From JAVVFH01 sp032250585 (GTDB lineage: Bacteria > Pseudomonadota > Gammaproteobacteria > Xanthomonadales > SZUA-36), in contig JAVVFH010000152.1 in NCBI GenBank assembly GCA_032250585.1, positions 1-8,488 of the forward strand: a stretch of DNA of 8,488 nt, read 5' to 3'. Numbering within the stretch: position 1 is the first letter of the stretch; every line of letters begins with the position of its first letter. Position numbers and translations under genes: made by a program. Positions 1-6,747 of this stretch are shown here, in pieces. The notes beneath the pieces were generated by a model. It had not been told where the DNA came from. It searched no databases and saw only the letters and a list, made by a program, of their open reading frames with translations.

Positions 1-169
1 CGCTGCGTCGATTCTTGGTCTGGACGGGGCGGGTGGTGTCGGCTATGACATGGTCATGGCGATGCGACTGTTCGATTATGACCGAATCCTCGGCATCGCT
101 TTGGGCATATACCTCATCGTAGCTTTGCTGGATCGTCTATCCGGCCATTTCAGGGCGAGGGTGATTTAA
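1..169 (+). CDS. phnE1: Phosphonate ABC transporter permease PhnE (first copy), C-terminal fragment
   Basis: This is the last 56 codons of a gene that begins left of the window, read from base 2 to the TAA at 167-169. The visible protein begins AASILGLDGAGGVGYDM, then has a hydrophobic helix (GIALGIYLIVALL) and a short basic tail ending RARVI. This matches the end of binding-protein-dependent inner-membrane permeases. It aligns well with the end of the next gene product (ASVLGLVGAGGIG, then LRLFKYD, then a final helix), so the two are paralogues. With PhnC (ATPase) and PhnD (periplasmic binding protein), normally encoded just upstream, it would form the phosphonate importer. The next gene starts immediately after the stop codon. 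The PhnE assignment rests on this similarity and on the operon context; only the C terminus is visible. Confidence 0.88.
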   Translation, partial: AASILGLDGAGGVGYDMVMAMRLFDYDRILGIALGIYLIVALLDRLSGHFRARVI

Positions 170-955
170 ATGAAAAAACTCTCAACGCCACCCCCAAAAA
201 AACCGTTCAACCCTGCGCCGATCTGGTTCTCCCTATGGATTGCCCTGCTGTGGCTGATCGTTTTCGACCTGGATATTTCCTTCCATACGCTGCTCTATGG
301 CGTGGAGGACATGGCTGAATATTTCAGCCGCTATACGGCACCGGACTTTTCGGAGTTGTCTAGATATCTACAACTCATGGCCCAGACCATCGCGACGGCC
401 TTGTGGGGCACGCTCATCGCGTTCATCACGGCTTTTATACTGGCCCCTTTCGCGGCGCGCAACCTGACGCCCGGCAGGGTGACATACCGGATTGCCCGCG
501 AAACACTGAATCTTCTCCGCGCCATGCCCGATCTGTTGCTGGCTCTTATTTTCGTGGCGGCCCTGGGTCTCGGCCCGCTTCCCGGTGCATTGGCCCTTGG
601 TGTTCATACCGCCGGATTCCTGGGGAAATTTTTCGCCGAAAACCTGGAGCGTATCGACAAGGGCGTTGTCGAGGCGGTCCAGGCGACCGGCGCGAGCAGA
701 AGTCAGGTTGTGATGTATGCGGGCTGGCCTTCCATTCTGCGCGAAGCCATCGGCTTCACCCTCTACATCATGGACCGGAATGTCCGCATGGCCTCAGTGC
801 TTGGTTTGGTCGGAGCGGGCGGCATAGGTCTCGCCCTCCACGATACCTTACGACTGTTCAAGTACGATGAATCCGCCGCCCTGATCCTGGTGATTCTGAG
901 CGTCATTCTCGTTTTTGATTATTTTTCAACCTGGTTGAGAGGAAAACTCACATGA
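170..955 (+). CDS. phnE2: Phosphonate ABC transporter permease PhnE (second copy)
   Basis: A 261-residue inner-membrane permease of the phosphonate importer. Hydrophobic segments lie near residues 18-34, 72-96, 119-147, 190-220 and 234-254. The cytoplasmic coupling loop that contacts the ATPase (EAA-type motif) is at about residues 168-187, around EAVQATGASRSQ and ending GWP. A LGLVGAGGIG segment follows at 211-220, typical of PhnE. The ATG directly follows the TAA of the first permease gene (TAAATG), with GAGG at 157-160 as ribosome binding site. The N terminus is proline- and lysine-rich and cytoplasmic. Its last four bases overlap phnG (ATGA). Two adjacent phnE genes occur in several bacterial phn clusters, and the pair probably forms a heterodimeric channel. 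That pairing is inferred from the adjacency. Confidence 0.95.
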   Translation: MKKLSTPPPKKPFNPAPIWFSLWIALLWLIVFDLDISFHTLLYGVEDMAEYFSRYTAPDFSELSRYLQLMAQTIATALWGTLIAFITAFILAPFAARNLTPGRVTYRIARETLNLLRAMPDLLLALIFVAALGLGPLPGALALGVHTAGFLGKFFAENLERIDKGVVEAVQATGASRSQVVMYAGWPSILREAIGFTLYIMDRNVRMASVLGLVGAGGIGLALHDTLRLFKYDESAALILVILSVILVFDYFSTWLRGKLT

Positions 956-1428
956 CCGATTCCACATCATATCCACGCCGTGACTGGCCGCGTTTATTTT
1001 TATCACTGCCGCCGCAACAGATTACAGAAGCTGTGCGAACCCTTACGGAGCCGTGCCGGGTCGATGATCAGGCCCTGCCCCAGTCGGGTCTGGCGCTCCT
1101 GCAATTGCGCGACGGGGCGTTGGCGGAACCCTATTACATCGGGGAAACTCCGCTGTCCCGCGCCCAGGTCACGGTCATCGATAAAAACGGCAAAAAGGGC
1201 GCGGGCGCGGCCCAGATTCTTGACGACCGGGCGAGCCTGGCGAGAGACGTCGCCATTTTGGACGCCATGCTCGCCAACCGATTGAACGGACACGAAACCA
1301 TCGAGCATTTACTTGAGGAAGGCGCGCTTCGACTCGCGCGTAGCGAAGCTTCGCGTCGTGTGATCCTTGACCGCACCCGCGTGGACTTCGCTCTGCTGGA
1401 AGAAACCGCTGAGGACGATGAGATATGA
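952..1428 (+). CDS. phnG: C-P lyase core subunit PhnG
   Basis: A 158-residue soluble protein, close to the roughly 150 residues of E. coli PhnG. Recognisable PhnG features are the central GETPLSRAQVTV strand (around residues 64-75), a segment with ILDDRASLARDVAILDAML (about 88-106) matching the conserved region that precedes the DALL-like helix, and the C-terminal R-V-D-F motif (RTRVDFALL). In the family, PhnG is a subunit of the PhnGHIJ core complex and with PhnH and PhnL is needed by PhnI for the nucleophilic displacement of adenine from ATP by phosphonate. The ATG lies within ATGA shared with the phnE2 stop, and AGAGG at 938-942 serves as ribosome binding site. There is no phnF regulator gene between the permease and phnG, unlike E. 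coli. Confidence 0.93.
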   Translation: MTDSTSYPRRDWPRLFLSLPPQQITEAVRTLTEPCRVDDQALPQSGLALLQLRDGALAEPYYIGETPLSRAQVTVIDKNGKKGAGAAQILDDRASLARDVAILDAMLANRLNGHETIEHLLEEGALRLARSEASRRVILDRTRVDFALLEETAEDDEI

Positions 1429-2021
1429 AGATTCAACCAATCTGCAAACCACAATCATCCGTATGGGAACCAGCCATACAGCAAAAGGCTTTTCGCCAAC
1501 TGATGAACGCCTTCGCCTTCCCCGGCTCGCTTGAAACGATGCTGCCGGAGGGTCAAGGCCATGACAACATGGTACTGCGCCTGATTCTGGCGACTCTGAC
1601 CGATGGAGAAGTAACCGTCGCCGATCCGCATTATTTGATTGACGACCAGGACTGGCCGAAACTCGAAACAATCAAGGAAGCACCGGAAAAGGCGAGATTC
1701 ATTGTCGCTCGCGGCGATGTCGCCCCGAAGTTTTCCCCCGCTCTTGGTTCTCTAGAATGCCCCGAGATGGGAGCGACCGTCATCCTGGGCGTTACCCACA
1801 TCGGCCGGGGCGAATCCCTGATCATGCGAGGCCCCGGGATTCAGTCCGAGAATGAAGTCGCCTGCTCGGGGCTCAACCCGGAATGGATGAGCAAACGAAG
1901 CGGGTGGAACGGAGCGTTTCCGCTGGGCGTGGACATGATTCTCTTTGATGCGGCAAGTGTCATCGCCATCCCCCGTACCACGCGGATCACGATAAAGGAA
2001 GGACAGTCATGGGATATGTAG
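1425..2021 (+). CDS. phnH: C-P lyase core subunit PhnH
   Basis: A 198-residue protein (E. coli PhnH is 194). Family features are the N-terminal FRQLMNAFAFPGSLETM helix-turn (residues 23-39), the GATVILGV strand (about 117-124), the MRGPGI turn, and the C-terminal FPLGVDMILFD...AIPRTTRI block, which is a PhnH hallmark. PhnH resembles PLP-dependent transferases in fold but has no known independent catalysis. In E. coli it sits at the outer ends of the PhnG2H2I2J2 complex through PhnI contacts. The ATG overlaps the phnG stop (ATGA), with GAGGA at 1411-1415 nine bases upstream. The 3' end overlaps phnI by 13 bases, and the phnI ribosome binding site lies inside this gene. Confidence 0.94.
   Translation: MKIQPICKPQSSVWEPAIQQKAFRQLMNAFAFPGSLETMLPEGQGHDNMVLRLILATLTDGEVTVADPHYLIDDQDWPKLETIKEAPEKARFIVARGDVAPKFSPALGSLECPEMGATVILGVTHIGRGESLIMRGPGIQSENEVACSGLNPEWMSKRSGWNGAFPLGVDMILFDAASVIAIPRTTRITIKEGQSWDM
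1995..2003 (+). promoter_or_regulatory. Ribosome binding site of phnI
   Basis: AAGGAAGGA five bases before the phnI ATG, located inside the 3' end of phnH. It fixes the phnI start at 2009 and explains how phnI is translated despite the 13-base overlap in a different frame. Confidence 0.75.
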
Positions 2022-3121
2022 CAATCAAAGGGGGCGGCATCGCCATCAAGGGTTCATTGGAAGCGATGGAAGCACTGCGCACCGCCGAAGGGGAACAAGG
2101 CGTTCCTCTTTCCCTGTCCGCCATCGAGAATCAACTGCGTCTGCTCACGTCCCGCATCGTTTCCGAAGGCGGGCTGTATCATCCGCGCCTTGCCGCCCTG
2201 GCGATTAAACAGATGCAGGGAGATACCCTTGAGGCGGCCTTTGCCCTGCGCGCCTACCGCTCCACCAAGCCACGTCTGCTGGCCACTCCGGTACAGGAAA
2301 CCAATCGCATGCGCGTCATACGCCGCATTTCCAGCGCGTTCAAGGATATACCCGGCGGACAGATGCTGGGTGCGACCTTTGATTACGCGCTACGGCTCAT
2401 GCGCATCGATCTGGCGGACGAAGCTCCCGATATTTTTCGCGGAATCGCCGCCAAATTCATGGGCGAAACCCCGACCAGCGCCCTGCCCGAAACCTTTTCC
2501 AAGGTTGTGGATGCGTTGCGAAACGAGGGTCTGCTGCCCCAGGACCCCGCCCGCGCCATCGAGCCCTTCGATATCACACGGGAACCGCTCATTTTCCCCA
2601 TTCCCCGCTCGGCCATTCTGGCGAGCATGGCGAGGGCGGAGACCGGCTCCCTGCTGGCCCTGGCCTATTCCAACATGCGCGGCTATGGCGATGTCCATCC
2701 GACCATCGCCGAGCTGCGCGTGGGCTACCTCCCGGTTTTCCTGCCCCATCCAATAACCGGAGAAGAGATTGAGGCCGGGGAAGTGCTCATCACGGAATGC
2801 GAGGTGGTTGCCATGTACGAAAACAGCGACAACAAGAGCAAGCCGGTGTTCACGCTCGGCTACGGAGCATGCTTCGGACACAACGAAACCAAGGCGATCA
2901 GCATGGCGATATTGGATCGCGCCCTGCAAAAAGGGATGAAGGAAGGTCCGGCGAATCCGTCCGAAGATCCGGAGTTTGTTGTCCTGCATATCGATGGCGT
3001 TGATTCCATGGGTTTCGCCAATCATTACAAGATGCCGCATTACGTGACGTTCCAGTCGGACATGGATCGGTTGCGCACGACACAAGCGAAAGCGGAGCAA
3101 AAACAAGGAAACGAAAAATGA
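2009..3121 (+). CDS. phnI: C-P lyase nucleosidase subunit PhnI
   Basis: A 370-residue protein (E. coli PhnI is about 354). It opens with the family signature GYVAIKGGGIAI, then KDIPGGQMLGATFDYALRL (about residues 112-130), LLALAYSNMRGYGDVHP (215-231), ITECEVV, GYGACFGHNETKAISMA, and the C-terminal NHYKMPHYVTFQ. The two histidines of that last motif (H339 and H344) correspond to the E. coli pair H328/H333 that bind zinc near PhnJ in the core complex. PhnI displaces the adenine of ATP or GTP with phosphonate to give ribose 1-phosphonate 5-triphosphate, and alone acts as a nucleosidase. The start is supported by AAGGAAGGA at 1995-2003, five bases before the ATG. The stop overlaps phnJ (ATGA). 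The C-terminal tail after residue 355 is polar and lysine-rich, as in other PhnI proteins. Confidence 0.97.
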   Translation: MGYVAIKGGGIAIKGSLEAMEALRTAEGEQGVPLSLSAIENQLRLLTSRIVSEGGLYHPRLAALAIKQMQGDTLEAAFALRAYRSTKPRLLATPVQETNRMRVIRRISSAFKDIPGGQMLGATFDYALRLMRIDLADEAPDIFRGIAAKFMGETPTSALPETFSKVVDALRNEGLLPQDPARAIEPFDITREPLIFPIPRSAILASMARAETGSLLALAYSNMRGYGDVHPTIAELRVGYLPVFLPHPITGEEIEAGEVLITECEVVAMYENSDNKSKPVFTLGYGACFGHNETKAISMAILDRALQKGMKEGPANPSEDPEFVVLHIDGVDSMGFANHYKMPHYVTFQSDMDRLRTTQAKAEQKQGNEK

Positions 3122-4023
3122 ACCCATATTATGAATTGCCGCAGGACGAAGCGGGATACAGCTTCGGTTTCCTGGATGAATACGCAAAGCGGGAAGTGAG
3201 ACGCAACATTCTCAAGGCCATCTGCATCCCCGGATATCAGACCCCCTACGCCTCCCGTGAAATGCCGATGGGACGTGGTTTCGGCACGGGTGGCCTGCAA
3301 CTGACCCTGAGTCTTATCGGTCGGGGCGACACCCTGAAAGTCATCGACCAGGGAGCGGATGATTCGGTGAACGCGGTCAATCTGCGCCATTTTATCGAGT
3401 TGACCTGCCCTGGCGTGGACACCACGGAACGTACACAGGATGCGACCCTCATTCAATCACGTCACCGCTTCCCCGAAATGCGGATGACGAGTGCGCAAAC
3501 CCTGGTGTTGCAGGTGCCATATCCAGATCCGCTGGTCGTTGTCGAGCCTTCGGAAGCACGGCGCAAGATCATGCACGGCGAGGGAGATTATTCGCGGCTG
3601 CTGACCAAACTTTATGAGGACATCGTCCATTTCGACGAAATCACCATCTCGCACCGCTATCCCACGCGCATCAACGGGCATTACGTGCTTGATCCCAGCC
3701 CTATTCCCCGGTTCGATGTACCGAAGCTTCACCAGTCGCCCGCGCTGATTCTGTTCGGGGCCGGTCGTGAAAAAAAGATATACGCGGTGCCGCCCTATAC
3801 CAACGCGGAACCCCTGGTCTTTGAGGACGTACCGTTCAGGACGGAGGACTTTTCCGACGCACAGGGGCGGCGGCGATCCTGCCACCGTTGCGGCGCGACG
3901 GATTCTTTTCTGGATGAATTCACCAACAATGACGGCGAGCGGATCTATCAATGCTCCGACTCGGATTACTGCCATCAGCGGTTGTCCACGCAACACAGTG
4001 CCGTAAATGAGGCTTCGCGATGA
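3118..4023 (+). CDS. phnJ: Alpha-D-ribose 1-methylphosphonate 5-phosphate C-P-lyase PhnJ (radical SAM iron-sulfur enzyme)
   Basis: The catalytic subunit that breaks the C-P bond, releasing methane (from methylphosphonate) and a 5-phosphoribosyl 1,2-cyclic phosphate. All key residues are present. IPGYQTPYASREMPM contains G39, matching the proposed glycyl radical site G32 of E. coli. The cluster cysteines are C255, C258, C279 and C285 (spacing C-x2-C-x20-C-x5-C), matching E. coli C241/C244/C266 plus the catalytic C272. The blocks VIDQGADDSVNAVN, TTERTQDATLIQ, MHGEGDY, DPSPIPRFD, LFGAGREKKIYAVPP and CSDSDYC are typical of the family. The length is 301 residues against 281 in E. coli, from about seven extra N-terminal residues and longer stretches near and after the cluster. 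The ATG overlaps the phnI stop, and AAGGAA at 3105-3110 is the ribosome binding site. This is the most diagnostic gene of the operon. Confidence 0.98.
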   Translation: MNPYYELPQDEAGYSFGFLDEYAKREVRRNILKAICIPGYQTPYASREMPMGRGFGTGGLQLTLSLIGRGDTLKVIDQGADDSVNAVNLRHFIELTCPGVDTTERTQDATLIQSRHRFPEMRMTSAQTLVLQVPYPDPLVVVEPSEARRKIMHGEGDYSRLLTKLYEDIVHFDEITISHRYPTRINGHYVLDPSPIPRFDVPKLHQSPALILFGAGREKKIYAVPPYTNAEPLVFEDVPFRTEDFSDAQGRRRSCHRCGATDSFLDEFTNNDGERIYQCSDSDYCHQRLSTQHSAVNEASR

Positions 4024-4850
4024 AAAAAAATCTTGGAGTAAAAAACCTTGGCAAGATTCACGGCTCCGGGTGCCCTCGCTGCCTTGAAAGCACCGGGCCG
4101 GACGCGGGCAGCAACATCTGCTCCCACTGCGGCTCCGTTGTGGCCGCCGCCAATATAAGTTTTGATCTGCATGCCGGAGAAATTTTCGGCATCATGGGCG
4201 AATCAGGCAGCGGCAAATCAACCATCGTGAAAATGCTTTTTTTCGATGAAGAGCCATCACTTGGTGAGGCCGTTTTTTTTGATGACGAACGCCAGTGGGA
4301 CCTGTTCAGCGTAAACGCCGCCGAGCAGAGGTGGCTGCGCAATCATCGTTTCGGCATCGTCTATCAAAACCCCCATCTTGGACTTAATTTCAATTTTTCA
4401 GCGGGCGGCAACATCGCCGAGCGGCTTCTCATGAGCGATCTTGCCCATTACGGCCAAATTCGCGAGCGGGCTCGCGATCTGCTGACCCGCACCGAGGTCA
4501 TGCCCGAACGGATGGATGAATCCCCGAAAAAGTTTTCCGGCGGCATGCAACAACGGGTTCAGATCGCCAAGGCGTTGTCCACAAGCCCCCCTGTCCTCTT
4601 TCTGGATGAAGTAACCACCGGCCTCGACCTGTCGGTCCAGGCCAGGATTCTCGACCTCATTCTGGAAATCCAACAGGAACTCGGCACGGCAATGATCGCG
4701 GTGACCCATGATCTTGGAGTCATACGCTTGCTGGCGACTCGTACAATCGTCATGAAAAACGGACGAATCATCGAGGCAGGGTTGACGGACCAGATACTTG
4801 AAGACCCCCAGCACGCCTATACCCAGCAGCTTATAGCGTCCGCATTATAA
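4020..4850 (+). CDS. phnK: C-P lyase ABC-type ATPase PhnK, with four-cysteine insert
   Basis: A 276-residue ABC ATPase (E. coli PhnK is about 252). Seen in order: Walker A GESGSGKST (60-68), Q-loop glutamine in VYQNP (Q116), SAGGNIAERLL (127-137, typical of PhnK), signature FSGGMQQR (172-179), Walker B with LFLDE (E197), switch histidine H230 in AVTHD, and a C-terminal ILEDPQHAYTQQLIAS tail like the Opp/Dpp ATPases. It has no membrane partner of its own. In E. coli PhnK docks on PhnJ in the core complex and is needed in vivo. Unusual points are residues 18-37, which carry two CxxC pairs (C18/C21 and C34/C37) looking like a small zinc ribbon between the first strand and the ANISFDL strand, and DEVTTGLD where DEPTxGLD is usual. 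The ATG overlaps the phnJ stop, with GAGG at 4009-4012. Confidence 0.95.
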   Translation: MKKNLGVKNLGKIHGSGCPRCLESTGPDAGSNICSHCGSVVAAANISFDLHAGEIFGIMGESGSGKSTIVKMLFFDEEPSLGEAVFFDDERQWDLFSVNAAEQRWLRNHRFGIVYQNPHLGLNFNFSAGGNIAERLLMSDLAHYGQIRERARDLLTRTEVMPERMDESPKKFSGGMQQRVQIAKALSTSPPVLFLDEVTTGLDLSVQARILDLILEIQQELGTAMIAVTHDLGVIRLLATRTIVMKNGRIIEAGLTDQILEDPQHAYTQQLIASAL

Positions 4851-4854
4851 GGAG
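4849..4854 (+). promoter_or_regulatory. Ribosome binding site of phnL, overlapping the phnK stop
   Basis: AAGGAG sharing two bases with the TAA stop of phnK and four bases before the ATG at 4859. It supports that start and suggests ribosomes ending phnK can pass directly to phnL. Confidence 0.75.
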
Positions 4855-4858
4855 CACC

Positions 4859-5587
4859 ATGGTGAACACACCGATTTTGACAGTTGAAAAATTAAACAAG
4901 CGATTTTTCCTGCACGAGCAGAAAACGTTCATTCCTTCCTGCGCCGAGGTCGACCTGACGGTTTGCGACAAGGAGATGACGGCCCTGGTGGGGCCGACCG
5001 GCTGCGGGAAATCATCCGTTCTGAAATGCGTCTATCGCACCTATCTTCCGCGCGACGGCCGCATCCTCTATCACGCCGAGGACGGGCATACCACCGATCT
5101 GGCGCAGGCGTCGGATCACCGGATACTGGAGCTGAGGAAGCGTGATATCGGGTTTGTGACCCAGTTCCTCCACTGTCTGCCGCGAAAGGCCACTTTGGAT
5201 GTGGTCGGGGAGCCGCTGGTCGTTCGAGGCGAGAAAAAAGCAGCGGCCCGTGACGCCGCCGCCGATATTCTGCGTCTTCTCAATGTCCCGGAGCGCCTCT
5301 GGCATGTGCCGCCCGCCACATTCTCCGGAGGAGAAAAGCAACGGGTCAACCTGGCGCGCGGGCTCATTTCAAGACCGCGTCTGCTCTTGCTTGACGAACC
5401 CACGGCAAGTCTTGATCCGGCGACCACCGAACGCGTCATCGATCTTCTTTCAGCCATCAAGGCCAAGGGAGTCGCCATGCTGGCCGTTTTCCACCACCCC
5501 GAACTGGTCCGCCGACTCGCGGACCGGGTCGTTGAACTGACGCCTCAAGGGGCGGAATTTCATACAACAGAGGGAAATATACAATGA
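4859..5587 (+). CDS. phnL: C-P lyase ABC-type ATPase PhnL
   Basis: A 242-residue ABC ATPase (E. coli PhnL about 226). Motifs: Walker A GPTGCGKS (45-52), Q-loop glutamine Q102 in FVTQFL, signature FSGGEKQRVNLARG (155-168), Walker B LLLLDEPTASLD (175-186) and switch histidine H212 in VFHH. PhnL is needed with PhnG, PhnH and PhnI to couple phosphonate to ATP, and in E. coli it binds the core complex together with PhnK. The PhnL-specific FLHEQ segment near the N terminus (residues 17-21) and the VGEPLVVRG segment (116-124) separate it from transporter ATPases. The ribosome binding site AAGGAG (4849-4854) overlaps the phnK stop codon. The gap from phnK is 8 bases, and the end overlaps phnM by ATGA. 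Confidence 0.94.
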   Translation: MVNTPILTVEKLNKRFFLHEQKTFIPSCAEVDLTVCDKEMTALVGPTGCGKSSVLKCVYRTYLPRDGRILYHAEDGHTTDLAQASDHRILELRKRDIGFVTQFLHCLPRKATLDVVGEPLVVRGEKKAAARDAAADILRLLNVPERLWHVPPATFSGGEKQRVNLARGLISRPRLLLLDEPTASLDPATTERVIDLLSAIKAKGVAMLAVFHHPELVRRLADRVVELTPQGAEFHTTEGNIQ

Positions 5588-6738
5588 AGCGAACTTTGCT
5601 GATCCATGCCCGGGTGGTTTTCCCAACCGAAGTGCGTGACGACATCGCCGTTTTAATAGAGGACGGCCGCATTGCCGCCCTTGATCCGGATGATACGAGA
5701 AATACCGAAATTATCGATCTTTCCGGGAGGCTTCTTATCCCCGGCATGATCGACCTGCATTGCGACGCGCTGGAAAAGGAAATCGAACCAAGGCCAAACG
5801 TGCACTTTCCCCTCGATTTTGCCTGCGCCCAAGCGGACAAACGCAACGCCGTGGCCGGTATTACGACGGTATTTCACGCCCTGTCTTTTGCCAATCATGA
5901 ATTGGGAGTGCGCAACAACGTCTTCGCCGCAGAGATCGCCCGCGCCGTTCAAGCCTGGCAACTCCATGCCCTTGTCGATAATCGGGTGCATGTCCGCTAT
6001 GAGGTCACCGATGACACCGCACCCCCGGTTTTGTCTGAACTCATCGAAAACGGCGATGCCCACATGATGTCCTTCATGGATCACAGCCCCGGTCAAGGCC
6101 AGTTCCGCGACGTGGAGACCTACCGCGATTACCTCGCCCGCACCTACAAGACCGACGAGGACTCGCTTGACTCCATCATGACACGCAAACTGGCGGCCGC
6201 GCAGGGAGCCATGGAGCGCATGAAGGCCCTGGCCGAGCAGGCACGGAAGCATAATGTGTCCATCGCCAGCCATGACGACGACTCGCCGGACAAGGTCACC
6301 ACTGTACAGGGGCTGGGCGCGGTCATTTCCGAGTTCCCGATCAATCTGGAAACCGCCCGCGCAGCTCGCGAAAAGGGTCTCTCCACCCTTTTCGGAGCGC
6401 CCAATATCCTGCGCGGAAAATCCCAGTCGGGCAACATGCGGGCTCTCGACGTGGTCGAGAGTGGGGTGGCCGACTGCCTCTGCGGCGACTATTCCCCAGC
6501 GGCGTTGCTGCCATCCATCATGCGTCTTCCAGCCCTTACGGATATTTCCCTCTGCCAGGCAGTGGCCATGGTGACCGTCAATCCTGCGCGCGCCGCAGGC
6601 CTGGCTGATCGCGGAGAGATAGCGATTGGCAAGCGCGCGGATCTTGTTGTCGTAAAGATGCTCGGCTCTCTGCCGCAGGCGGAAAAAGTCTGGGTGGGAG
6701 GTACCTCCATACTCTCAGCGTATTTTGATCATGCGTGA
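5584..6738 (+). CDS. phnM: Alpha-D-ribose 1-methylphosphonate 5-triphosphate diphosphatase PhnM
   Basis: A 384-residue amidohydrolase (E. coli PhnM about 378). It removes pyrophosphate from the ribose 1-phosphonate 5-triphosphate made by PhnI, giving the 5-phosphate used by PhnJ. The protein starts with the small beta domain (about 1-52), followed by the metal site GMIDLHCDALEKEIEPR with H59 and D61. Further metal-ligand candidates are H167 in FMDHSPGQGQF, H230 in ASHDDDSPD and D302 in CGDYSP. The C-terminal segment VNPARAAGLADRGEIAIGKRADLVVV is the usual end of an amidohydrolase barrel returning to the beta domain. The FMDHSPGQGQ and SHDDD patterns are characteristic of PhnM rather than dihydroorotase or adenine deaminase. 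The ATG overlaps the phnL stop, with AGAGGG at 5569-5574. Confidence 0.96.
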   Translation: MKRTLLIHARVVFPTEVRDDIAVLIEDGRIAALDPDDTRNTEIIDLSGRLLIPGMIDLHCDALEKEIEPRPNVHFPLDFACAQADKRNAVAGITTVFHALSFANHELGVRNNVFAAEIARAVQAWQLHALVDNRVHVRYEVTDDTAPPVLSELIENGDAHMMSFMDHSPGQGQFRDVETYRDYLARTYKTDEDSLDSIMTRKLAAAQGAMERMKALAEQARKHNVSIASHDDDSPDKVTTVQGLGAVISEFPINLETARAAREKGLSTLFGAPNILRGKSQSGNMRALDVVESGVADCLCGDYSPAALLPSIMRLPALTDISLCQAVAMVTVNPARAAGLADRGEIAIGKRADLVVVKMLGSLPQAEKVWVGGTSILSAYFDHA

Positions 6739-6742
6739 GGGG
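6737..6742 (+). promoter_or_regulatory. Ribosome binding site of phnN, overlapping the phnM stop
   Basis: GAGGGG overlapping the TGA stop of phnM by two bases and five bases before the phnN ATG. It supports the phnN start and close coupling with phnM. Confidence 0.65.
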
Positions 6743-6747
6743 CTGCA

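Noticed and set aside
403..870. A 155-codon + strand frame inside phnE2
   Set aside because: It is an arginine- and glycine-rich frameshifted reading of a clear permease gene.
1343..1354. Perfect 12-base palindrome GCGAAGCTTCGC in phnG
   Set aside because: It lies inside coding sequence, is not repeated elsewhere in the window as far as I can see and is short enough to occur by chance.
2390..3187. A 265-codon minus-strand open frame under phnI and the start of phnJ
   Set aside because: It is antisense to strongly conserved phnI codons, has no recognisable domain and is a by-product of GC-rich codon use on the other strand.
3457..3996. A 179-codon minus-strand open frame under phnJ
   Set aside because: It is antisense to the catalytic phnJ sequence, has no recognisable motif and lacks any independent context.
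4071..4130. Frameshift or insertion artefact as the cause of the PhnK cysteine insert
   Set aside because: The frame stays open and in phase on both sides, and the paired CxxC pattern looks selected rather than random.
5653..6273. A 206-codon minus-strand open frame under phnM
   Set aside because: It mirrors conserved phnM codons, including the metal-binding site, and has no family resemblance of its own.
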